Shown here piece by piece: positions 49,501-60,212 of a stretch of 64,000 nucleotides of DNA (positions are counted from its first letter, which is position 1; each line of letters starts with the position of its first letter). Source of the stretch: Serinus canaria (taxonomy: Eukaryota > Chordata > Aves > Passeriformes > Fringillidae). The notes under the pieces are model-generated. The model was not told the origin of the DNA. It was given only the letters and a program-made list of their open reading frames with translations, and searched no databases. Both the position numbers and the translations under genes were made by a program. The stretch spans positions 30,567,245 to 30,631,244 of the forward strand of contig NC_066316.1 in NCBI RefSeq assembly GCF_022539315.1. The letters are read 5' to 3'.

Positions 49501-51399
49501 GGACTACCCAACAGTCATGCCAAACTTAGCTTCCCAACCCTGTGCTAGTGAGAAGGTACCTTGCTTCCCATTCCTTTCCTTCCCATCTGGAAAGGCTGAG
49601 CCCTGGAAGGGTGAAATAAAGGCTGATTGTTTGTCTAAGGTGGCCATCATGGGCACAATTGGGACCCATCTACTAATGTACCCTGTCAGAGCTGGTGCTG
49701 ACTTCTGCTGCCAACCCTTGTACCATTGCCATAATTCTCTAGGCTGCCACCCAGAAAACACGTGTGGGGATGTATGCAACACGAGTGGAAGAGGAAGGTT
49801 TGCTGGGTGTGGTGAGGGAAGAGCAGGCAAAAAGCTTTTGTTTTAGAAAGGGATGAGTAGTTTAGATGCATGTGTTGCCAACAGAAGTGAGAATGGTCAT
49901 GGGAGGCCAAACTATTGACCTTTCGTAGTGACCTGATGGAATCTGGCTAGAAATATGCAGAAGAACATGATTGAAACCTGGGGTTGCTCAAATAAACTAA
50001 AATTCTAAGTACCATATCAGTAGCTGCTTGGCACAGGAAAGGAGACCTGACTTTTGTAAATAAATTTATTACTTATCTGTGTTTCTTAATCTGGAGTATC
50101 TAAGGAGGGAAATTTAAAGCTTCCTGAGAACCTGGAGTTCCAAAAAATTACCAGGACTAAAAGATACCAGTAAACATCTAAGGTTTTTTGAACAAATAGT
50201 GTGGACTTAAAAAAATAATGAATTATGGGCTTCACCTCAATCCTAGTGAAGTCCAGAGGGGTCTCAGCATGTTTCTTCAGATGGAGGATGATTTCCTGAG
50301 TAAGAAATAGACTTGTTGGTTTCTTTAAAGGACCAGACAGCTTTATGAATAACTGTTGTATTTTAGCCAGTTATAACTACCTGTTTGTGATGAGGGGAAG
50401 TTGTTGTTGTTGTAGAGCCTGTTAATGACTGCTTGCTGAGTCACTTAGAGCATAATTAGAGAGATGAAAGGTCAGTGCAGGGTCCTGAAGAACCAGTTCC
50501 TGGCCAACTGACTCTATCTTTGAAGACCTTTTTAGAGCACCTTTTTGATAAAAACTTTGAAAGCAAATACAGAGCTACTAGGCGAGGAGCCTATCCTGAA
50601 CTAATGGGGTAAGATTTGGAAGTGCAGGAATCTGCTATTCCAAAGAAGGGGCATGCTCTGAAGCCACAGAATAAACAAATGATGACTGGCAGCAACTCAG
50701 ACCCGACAAAAGTTAAGAGTGAACTCATAATTAGGAGAAGCTGCTACTTGAACCAAGAGCATTGTAAGGATTTGAAGGATTTGTAAGTGGGAGTAGAAAG
50801 TAAATTGGGAACTGGTTCTCTGAGCATGAAGAACACGAGGTACAGAGAGAAGTAGGAGAGTCCATATTAGCTGAAAACCTCACCAATTTTGAGGGATTTC
50901 CATGAATTCTAATAGGTTTCCTTTTTTCAAACACTTAGAGTTTCTTGTGAGTAACCTGGTGGGGGTATTTAGGGACACCACAATAGCCATTGGAGTTGCT
51001 AGGATATTCAGTTATATTAAAGAGGGGATTAAAATTCAACTAGAAGGTGTAAACCTACATGGCATAGAATTGAGGGCAGGCAGAAATATCATGTGAAAGG
51101 TTGCCATCTCTTCAGTGGCAGCAGTTGGAAAAGATGTGATAAAAGCAGTCACAGGAGGAGGCAGGATCAGTGTGTAAGAGATTTTAAAGCAAGGTTACAG
51201 GAGACCGGCCTGAGGCTTTCTGAACTGTGAAGGCGATCATATCTAAAAATATTTTTAAAACCCCAAAACCTGTGAAGGGAATGGTGAAACATTTTCATTT
51301 CCTTCCTGGTCCTCTTCTTGAATGAAGCCCCTTTACACTCCTTCATGTAAAGTTAGTATAGTAAATGTAGAGCTGATCAAAGGACATACTTCCTTTCCA
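46553..51399. other. unique non-coding DNA
   Basis: No gene is seen. Parts of 46.6-50 kb are richer in GC, giving overlapping open frames of up to 135 codons on both strands. These look like chance, since they match no family and mirror each other. A possible decayed LTR at 48340-48480 is noted among the findings. Confidence 0.6.
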
Positions 51400-52440
51400 A
51401 CACCTTGTCAGCTGCTGCAGCCTGCAGTTGCAAGAGGCTGAGGCACGTGAAATGGACGCTGTGGGCTCACCATTGAAATGCTGGCGATTTTGCAGTATTT
51501 GTATCACAGTACCTGAAGGGTTAAGTGATGGTATGGCTCCCAAGCAGGTGTTGGGAAGGAGCTGGTGCACAATTAGCTGGCTCCTTACCTCTTGCCTTTT
51601 GTCACTCCAGGTCACACGCATCATTTCTCTCGCGCTTTTAGAGATAGCTACGGCGGTGCTGGCACGGCAGCCCCAGTGGGCCACTCGTCTAATCTGCTGT
51701 GGCAGTTCACCCTCTATGTAGGCCACTGCAGAACAAATTAAACTTTTGGTGTTTTCATTTTCTGCTGCAAATGGCTTCCTTCTTTGGTTCAGATTTTCAT
51801 TTGTATCAACATTCACTTTTTTTTAACTGTGTGGCTCTGTCCCTCACCTTTGGCCTTGCAGAGAATCCCGTAACTGTTTTCCTGCAAGTGGTAAGTGTAT
51901 TTTCAAGGCCTAGGCTTTAAATGGTTATTCTGGCAGAAAAAAAAAAAAAAAAATTCCTCTCACGCCCTTGACATGAAAATAACAATGTGAACAATGGGAG
52001 CTGGCCGGAGCCAGCCTGACGCTGGAGCACGCTGCGTGGAAGGAGGCTGAAGAGGGAAAAAAAAGCTCCAACATGCCGTGGAGGGAGGATGTTCAGCAGA
52101 CTATTTGCATCAGGGTTTGAGAACCCACACAATAAAAATGAAAGTGCAGAGTGCAGGCCAGCTGCCTGAGATAAGATCACATTGTTGGAAAGGGGAGAAA
52201 TGTACTGTCTCCACACTAGCTGGGCAGGCAGCAAAAGTACTCTGCAAAACAAGTGGTGAGATGAGACATGCAGCCGCTCTTCCTCGGTTGCTGACGTATC
52301 GAGTGATTTTGATTGATTTTTGGATGTCACGGTATGCCACAGCCAACCTGGGAGAATTAAGCAGATGGTATAGCGTGCAGGGGAATTGTGAGGAGCAGGG
52401 ATATGGAGGGCAGCTAAAATCAATCATTTTTAACAAGTAA
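51400..52440. promoter_or_regulatory. candidate conserved regulatory element (two blocks)
   Basis: Two adjoining blocks, 51400-51735 and 51960-52440, stand out from the CpG-poor background. Seven CpGs fall within 51617-51687. The second block contains two ACAATG motifs (51982-51987, 51991-51996), an exact octamer ATTTGCAT (52103-52110), AGATAAG (52169-52175), CATTGTT (52180-52186), TGACGTA (52292-52298), and TGATTGAT (52310-52317) with its reverse complement ATCAATCA (52419-52426). These resemble SOX, POU, GATA, CREB and PBX/MEIS sites. CpG retention with dense developmental motifs is what conserved enhancers often show. The open frames (157 codons on minus, 97 and 120 on plus) match no protein I know. 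That it is an enhancer is an inference. Confidence 0.35.
51937..51953. repeat. poly-A homopolymer (A17)
   Basis: This run of 17 A lies between the two blocks of the candidate regulatory element. No retroposon body is recognisable beside it. Confidence 0.88.
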
Positions 52441-55400
52441 ATGCAACTTTGTGCAGTTCCCCAGCAGTGGTAGGGCCGTAACTGATGCGATGGCTTTACT
52501 GCAGCTGTTTGTGGGTGCGTTTGGCCTCAAACAGGGAGGAAAGAAGCCTCTGCTGTGGCTCAAACAGAGCTCTCATTTGTTCCCTGCACAGCTCTGGGAT
52601 TCAGTTCCTCACATCTGTGGCAAATCATCTTATTTACCACCTCCAGTGACCAATTCAGATGTCGACAGAAATGTCAGTTTTAGAAAGTCACAGATGCTAT
52701 TAGGGGTAATGAACTAGCTGGATTTTTTAATTGTATATTTAACATACATAAGAGTACAGAGTTGGGTTTGAACTCTCTCACCTAATTTTTAACTCCAGGG
52801 TGTTTTTGATGAAAATTACTAAAAATTATTTTAATCCCCCCTAAATTACCTTTGAAATTCTCATGTGCCTTCCTCAAGCATTACAGAAGATTATGGAGCT
52901 GCACTCTCTTTTCATTTAGTCTGAGCTCTGTTCATCATCTTGTGTTGCTGGCAGGTACTGGTGGTTTAACTTCATGCTCTGTGGATGATTTCCTGGGCCT
53001 ACTACAATACTTTTATACTCAGTGATAAAAAAGTAATTTGCCTGTGTGATTGCCAGGCAGACATGGAGGGTTTTAGCATGCCAGCCATTTTCCTCCACCC
53101 TTGTGTGGGCAGATGCTAGCATGTAACAGTGCTTTCAGCTCCAGTGCTTTCACCTGCTTTGTCCTCCGGGGCTCCTTCTCTCCTGGCTGTGGATTTGCAG
53201 CCTCTTAAAACCATTAGGAAGAGATTTTAGGATTAATTTCTTGAGTACCACAACACCAGCTTTATGTCTTCTCTGATGTAAAGATTGGAAAACATCTTCT
53301 TTTTACTGCCTTTTCCATCCATGCCCCTGGACACAAAAAATACCTGATTTGGGAAAACCCTGTGCTAAATAGGGGCAACTGGAGAAACTTCACTGCAGGG
53401 CATGGTGCTGTGTAGTTGATCCCTGCCAGAAAAAGGTTGCTAAGCAAGCCTGCAAGCAAGGGATTCTTCTGCACCTTTTGTGACCACTATGATGTTGTGC
53501 TAGAAGACAATACCTTTGTGCCCTGTGGTCATCATGGACCTGGGCTCCCCATACAAATGTGCATATCTAGAGATAATTCCAGAGTGTCCAATGTGGCTCT
53601 GTCAGGTGAGCTGGCTCAGTCTTTCTCTACCAATGTAAACATCCCAGTGTTCTCTTCCACACTGCTACTCTGTCAAATAAAAAGGTCCCATTTTAACAGC
53701 TTTTTTCTCTGGCCATCCATGACATTGACAGGACTGGCATTGCAGTTTAGAGCCACAGGCACTGGTAGTGATTGCATGGAGCTGTAGAGGTTTGTGTGTG
53801 CATTGGGTCAGAATTATCACAGGAACTGTAGGCGTGAATTCAACATCTTTAGCAGAACTGTTTAAAAATTACTTCCCAGTGCTCAGAATTAAATGCAGGA
53901 TGCATTTGGCTGTGTGGATATGCTAGTCCTAAGCTCATGGTTAATTTGATTATATTTTTTTTTACATTTTTGTGCACTGTTTAGCTATTATTGATGCACA
54001 TATACAAATCAATGTCTGTGAGAGTCCTGGTTTACTGAGTAAGCCAGCAAGTAGACTGACTAGAAGAGATACCATGAAGCTTCAGATTGCTTCTTGGTCA
54101 GTATAAAAATGTCAACAACTGGTTTAGTCTTTCAGTATCTTTATGATTCCTTGTCCTTAAAACAGTCTGAAGGAGCTTCTGGAAGGAGCTTATGCTTTTT
54201 GGATAAAGGTGTTGTAGAAGGAAAGAGCACCTCTTCAGATTGCTGTGCCCCCAGCTCTGCCAGGTCAGCCTTTGCTCATCAGCCTGTTGCTAATCATTAG
54301 TTATATCAATATTAGGGACAAAAAGAGCTCTAGTCAGTGGGTAATGGATGGAGACTGTGGTCAGCAGATTAATTAGGATGTTTGCTCCCTTGGTTTACTG
54401 ACACTTGAACTTAAGTAGGTACATCCCGTAGAAGAACATCACTGTAACTGTTTCCTGGTATTTTAAAAAGTATAACCTTCCTTGCTCAGCTGTGCATCTA
54501 GAAAATCTACTGGGTTTGTTTTTGAATTCTAGCTCGTTTGTTTCTTTTTCTAAGTGGGCTTTCATATGCCAAAGTGTATCTGTATTTAGACTTTTCTGAA
54601 GCATGCCCAGTAGTAGGGAAAAAAGTTTCCACTATTCTCTAGGATTATCTTAAAAATAGTAGAAACATGCAACACAAACTACAAGATACTCAAGTTCTCA
54701 GTAAAGTCTGTTCAACTAGTTTTCTTCCTCCTAAAGAGAGACTTTTTCATTATTCTTTTCTATAGATATGTGGAGTTTTTTTTCATTATTGTTTTTATTA
54801 AAAGAATTGTGTTTTAAGAGTTGCTCAATCTGCTAGGCTTAAACAAAGAATTAGTTTCTGAATTGTCATTATAATGTAATTTTTAGGCTGAAAATCCTTT
54901 TGGCATGGGATGCGTGTTGCCTAAATTGTTTCTGCTATATAAGGAAATGGATTTTATTTAACTTTCCCAACCAAGTCTATGTGCTCAAGAGAGGAGCATC
55001 CAAATTCAGACTAAGAATAGAAATTTTCTAACTGCATTAGTGAGTTTCTGCTATATCTCTGTAACTAGCAGTCAACAATATGATTACTCATCTCTGATTT
55101 CATGAATGCTAGAGGCTACAGGTGTGTTTTCTTAGCAATTTAAATGTATTGAGTCTTTCTGTTGCAAAGTCCCTGTTGGCAGCTATTTGGGTGTGGGCTT
55201 TGCTCTGTCTTCCCTATAGTTGTTCCTCCCACTGTGTTGTCTCTGAGCTTGGGTGGTGAAGGCAAAGGTAAGGTTCTTGTGTCAGAACCCCAGGACTCTG
55301 AAATCCCAGTCCTTGTCTTACCATCCCATGTGTCTTGAGGTGGACAACAGGTCTAGTTGCTGAAGACCAAGCTATCAGGTAACACACACAGCCCAAATGC

Positions 55401-56630
55401 CCAAATTCCTGATCCATCATGTGTGGGCTGTGCTGGGGTCTGTGCACACATACCAAAGTCAGCTCGTGAGCTTCCTGGCAGAAATAGCTATGTCAAATGG
55501 TGGGATTCAGCCTCCTGAGATCAGCTCCTCTGGTGCCAAGGGGATAGCTGGTGGCTCCTGCATCATCTCTGAGTGAAGGGGATGCAAGATGCAATGAAGT
55601 TGGAGCAGACAGGCTGAGTCTGGTCCTCTGGCTTCAGCAGCTGCCTGACTGTGATGCCAGTTGATTTTCTGGGCTAAGAGTGACCCTTAGCCACCTTCCC
55701 TCAGGGCTGTATCCACAGAAGGGCTGATACTGCTACCAGGTATGTTATAGATGCTGTATTTTGCTTATTAGTGTTTCACTGGTGGTTGAAAGCAGAGATT
55801 TGCTTCAGGGAAAGGAAACAAATCATGCCCCATATTGAGCCAAACATTACATCTTCCTCATCCACGAATGTGAGTTTTAGCTCCTTTTTCCCTGCACACC
55901 ATCCCTCCTTACTGACTGGGAAACATTGAGGCAGTGTAAACCACTTTGGTGGCCCAAGGCATGGTACAGAGGTGTGATGCTATGCTTGTCTGGCTGTGAG
56001 CCAAGTCCTGCCTGTAGGAGCCCACCAAACCTCTTCTCACTTGGTGATGAAGCACAAGAATTTGTTTCACACATCTGCTGAGATGCATTTTTTGTCCTTG
56101 CAATGCTTTACATTGAGTCCTCTCCCTAAGATCTGATTTTGCTTTTCACTGTAAATTGTCACGGAGTCCCTTGGTATTGGGGGATTTCAATGGTTTCAAC
56201 CCAACAACAAGAGACTTGGACCTGCAAATCTATGGCTGAGGTAAATATTATGTGATGGTTGGGTCCATGTGCAGTTCTTTACAGCAGATATTTTCATTAT
56301 GCATAAAGGATACTTAATAGCCAAAAAGAGCTAAATATGCTATAAATTTTACCTCCTCTACCCCAGTAATGTCTGGCTTTGCCTGTCCTGTAGTGCTCTG
56401 GGCAGAGAAATTTGGTAAGGAAGTACCAGGATATGAACAAGTAGGATCAAAATGGGCACCCCATGCTGCTGTTGGCTTTGTGCATTGTGGTCTGATTTTC
56501 CCCAAGACCACAACTGCCTTTCCCTGAAGCTGTCATGGGGCCATTTGGGGTGAGTATCAGTGACAATGGCATGGTGTGGAATGCTGTGGTGTGCCTCCCT
56601 TGATGGGAACTGCAGATCCTCCCTGGCCTC
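52441..56630. other. unique non-coding DNA
   Basis: No gene or repeat is identified. The 123-codon open frame at 53416-53787 has a cysteine/histidine-containing stretch (FCTFCDHYDVVLED...CGHH). It does not continue as any zinc-binding family I recognise, and I do not call it a gene. Confidence 0.6.
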
Positions 56631-56762
56631 CATAGAACATTTAGAGTTAGAAGGGCTCTTTAAAGGTCATCTAGTCCCACCCCACCTGCAGTGAGGCTAG
56701 GTCATGGTTCTCACAGCCCCATCCAGCCTGACCTTAAAGGTTTCTAGGGAGTCCTGTCCCTG
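56631..56762 (-). mobile_element. CR1 LINE 3' end, minus strand
   Basis: The run TTTAAAGGTCATCTAGTCCC, followed by CCCCATCCAGCCTGACCTT and GGGAGTCCTGTCCCTG, is the reversed CR1 3' untranslated region. It is preceded by the weakened tail CATAGAACATTTAGAGTTAG. About 130 bp remain. The copy is more diverged than the 38.4-kb one but still clear. Confidence 0.88.
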
Positions 56763-57036
56763 TATTTGTCTCCTAGGTATTGCACATGGTCAGTGAAACC
56801 ACCGTGGCTTTGGACAGGGAGCAGGAAGCATCTAATCCAGCCCTGCAAACCCCAAGCTACATCACTGGCATGGGATAGCCCAAAAACCCTCCTCACCATC
56901 TCTTTTTTCATGCTGTAAAATGCACTGGTTTTGAGCTGCCGTGGGAGACTATAAGTGCATCAGCTGTAAATAAACTTCAGAAAAGTCTTCTTTTCTTTTT
57001 GTTGAATTTGGCTCATTGTGGTGACATGCATTGAGA
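56763..57036. other. unassigned spacer between two CR1 ends
   Basis: This 274-bp stretch lies between a minus-strand CR1 end and an isolated plus-strand CR1 tail. It holds an AATAAA at 56969-56974 and a T/C-rich patch. No homology is recognised. Confidence 0.5.
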
Positions 57037-57062
57037 CCTAAATGATTCTGTAATTCTGTGAG
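57037..57062 (+). mobile_element. isolated CR1-type 3' tail
   Basis: CCTAAATGATTCTGTAATTC followed by TGTGAG is the terminal CR1 3' motif, with two ATTCTG units, on the plus strand. Nothing CR1-like is recognisable immediately upstream. It is therefore either a severely 5'-truncated CR1 or the tail of something else carrying a CR1 end. Confidence 0.6.
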
Positions 57063-59891
57063 ACTATTAGTAGCATGTCCTACCACGTCTTCCTCCTACA
57101 TGCAGAAAGCACAAAGACTCCCTGTCAGCTGGCCCCGCACGTGATGGACTTGCTGCACCTCAAGTTAAAGCATGGTACCTACAAATAGAAGAGTTTAAAT
57201 GGAGCCACAGGTGAAGCAAGGTATTGTGGACCTAGTATGTGTCATAGGACTGGAAATGAGTTCCTGTCATGTCACTGTGGAGCAGCTCAGCTTATGACAA
57301 TAGTGTTATTGAATCCCAAGGACAAGCTAGGTGCCCCATGAGCTTAACCTGCTCCCAGCAAGTGCAGGTAAAAGTTTGTTCCATCAGTGGCTTTTGGCAC
57401 CATATATATACGATAAAGTATATGTAAGAAATACTTATCAAGGAAGAGCAGTGCAACAATGGCAAACATTTAACACTTGGGCCTCTCTGCTAAAAAGTTA
57501 ACTTGCCTGGAAATTATTTTAATTTGTATTTATTCGATTCCTTAAATTTTTTACCACAGACAGTAGGAGTTTTTTCGTATAGGGAAATTTTGCTAGTCAC
57601 ACTTGCATAATTACAGTAGGATGGTTAGAAACATCATTCCTTGCACAACTGCTTTTATTTCAGTGTAATGATGACTATTTGATAGAACTTATAGGTCTTA
57701 GGATGACTACAATAAATAAATTAAGAAGTTTTATTTTAGTACAGGAATCATAGTGGAGTATCTCTAACTCAGCTCTCTGTTTTATGCTTCTATAACTTTT
57801 CTGGAAGGCACAGATAGAGGTGCCTGGAATACAGTCTCCTTGATAAAATGATTCTACTGAGAAGAGCATCATGTAGCCATGGGTCTAAAATTTGCGAGTT
57901 TGCCCACTAAGCCACAGATTCTTCTCTTGCCTTTGAAAGGATCATGATTGAGTCTGCCTGTGTATGCTCATTTACCATCTCCTAATAGTTAGGAAAACCT
58001 CTTCTTTTCAAGTCTTCCAGGGTGCTGCCAGGTTTCAGTCATTAAACTTCAGATATGTGACTAGAAGGCACTAATAGCTTTATTGGTTGATTGTATTATC
58101 CTATTGTTTATATGACTGGTTGTTCTTTAACAAGAAAACACAATCTCTCTCTGTGAAATGGAGTTTCTTTAGGATAAAGAACCATATGCTGTAATTACAA
58201 TTAGGGTTACTAATTAACACCAGGCTGTTGTTAATTTTCTGCTGGTGTCCAGGATCTCAGAAGCATCCACTTATTTTGCCTGTGACTGGGAACAGTAATG
58301 AAGAGTGACTGGGACAGGAACAACAGTGGCCCTGGGTGGGCTCCTCCACCACCCCCTTTAAAAGGACACATGTATCCACAGGCAGCCACCCTTGCAATAA
58401 TGAAGACTGCTTCCCTGTGGATTTGTGTCTTTGAGAAAGGTTGGGCATTGCCTCCATCTTGGTGAGTTTTTAGATGTGTAGTAAGGGTTATACTTGGAGG
58501 GTATGTCAGGGAAGGCACCTATAGGCTGATAGTCCAGCTTTCCTCCTGCTTCATTCTGTGGAGGCCTCTTGGACCACGACTGGAAAAGAGTGTTAATAAA
58601 GCCAAGTTTTCTCCACCCCTGTGGAGAAAAGCACCTTCCATTTCAGCAAAAACGTAATTTAGACCATCTGAAGTAATCTAAGACCACTTAAAATCCTCTT
58701 TCATTGATACTGGTGTAACTTTATGGTTTTCTGTGGAGTACCTTATCATTTACATTGGTATAAAGGAGAGATAAATCGATTCTTATGTGCACTGCTGACC
58801 AGGAGAAGAAAAAATTAAACACAGTGTTACCTCATTCTTTTTGTCCCCGTTTCCCTGTGGTTTCCTGTTGAGACATTCAGATTAGCTCCTTTTCTTTGTC
58901 TCTCTTCTCTCATCCATTTCACACTCTTTGCATTACCTCTTTTTAATAGTCCAAGTACCCATTGAAGGGCTTGTTAGAAGCACCTGAGTTTGATAGCTGT
59001 ATCATTTGAACTTATCTGGGCTTCTATTTAATCTCTGCTCGTGGTATGTCATGATGAAGAATAATGTGGGAGAAGATGACGCGTCCCTTATTCAATAGCA
59101 TCTATCTCTTCCTTCATTATTCTCTCTACTGTAGAGTGAAACAAGGATAACAAAGTTTAGATCTTGTCTCTTTTGATTGCTTAATTCATTTTATAGCTGT
59201 ATATTTGTAACATAGCTTTGACAAGTATAGCTTTGGTAGAAACTCTGACCCAGTTCTTGTCTTCATGGGCAGAATATTGAATTTTCTTACAAATGCACTT
59301 CTTTTGTTACAGGATTTTTTTGTTCTTGCAATTCATTTTATTGTCTGTTTTTTTGTGAGGAAGGTGATGTTAACAGAATCACAGTGAGCAGGTACAACAG
59401 AGAATTGTGAATACAGTGCAACGTTTCATTGTAAAGCAGTAGACAGGTTTAAGAAATGTTGTGTCTTAAGACCACATATTTGTTCCTCAAGTGCCTGTAA
59501 TCACATCCTAGGGGAAAATGGTTTCAGTAGAAGTGTTAAAATCATGAATTCCATTTCTAAGCACATTAGGAATTATGTAGTTGCATTTGGTTCTTTAATG
59601 CAGGGCCTACATTTCCAACATCGAAGGTTCCCCCTGACACTAACATCATTAGCATAATGGGTATGAAACATTTTCAATTGATTGTCATTTTCAAATTGCT
59701 GAGCATCTTTTCTGCAGTTACCATATAATTTTTTGTTTTTCTTGGACTCAAACAGTTGAGCAAAATTTCAAGGCAAAGCAGACTGTACAAATGAGGATAA
59801 GCAAATGATGGTGTGAGTTGTATATCTGTGCCTCTGCCCTCCATGTGTATGTCAACAAAGAATATGCAGAATCCTGTATTGCTGCACTTAA

Positions 59892-59919
59892 GGGGGTGGG
59901 GGTGGGGGGGAGGAATGGG
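59892..59919 (+). other. G-quadruplex motif
   Basis: Four G runs, G5-T-G5-T-G7-AGGAAT-GGG, fit the canonical rule of four runs of at least three G with loops of 1 to 7 nt. The first two loops are single T, which gives the most stable folds known in vitro. A further G-rich cluster (GGGGGTGGGG, from 59972) lies 50 bp downstream. No promoter or gene is visible beside it. Confidence 0.8.
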
Positions 59920-60183
59920 ACAGAACTCACAAAATAGGTCTTATTTAAATGGAAAACAAAATGCTGCTTGAGGGGGTGGGGTAGGTGAGCCCAGTGCTTA
60001 GTCATGCCATGCTCCCTCTGCTCGTCTGCCTCTCTGGGGCTTGCTTCAACTTCTTTGTGTTTTTTTTTCTCTCAGTTTTTTCAGGTGTACATTCTCTTCT
60101 TACAGGAACATTCACTAAAATATTTTTTCCCCCCTTCAGATGTATAGCATGCGCTTGTATTCAGGGGGTAATTTGTGCCCATA

Positions 60184-60212
60184 TTTAAGGACGGGGTTGC
60201 CTCGTCCTTAAA
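60184..60212. repeat. perfect 10-bp hairpin, 9-nt loop
   Basis: TTTAAGGACG (60184-60193) and CGTCCTTAAA (60203-60212) are exact complements around GGGTTGCCT. The octamer GGTTGCCT occurs in the loop and again just after the right arm, so an inverted and a direct repeat are interleaved. Each arm keeps a CpG. Confidence 0.85.

Noticed and set aside
51343..51816. 157-codon open frame on minus as a coding exon
   Set aside because: I recognise no domain in it. The CpG-rich composition explains the lack of stops, and a regulatory element is the simpler reading.
53416..53787. Cys/His-containing open frame suggestive of a zinc-binding domain
   Set aside because: The spacing of Cys and His fits no known finger, and the rest of the frame is unrecognisable.
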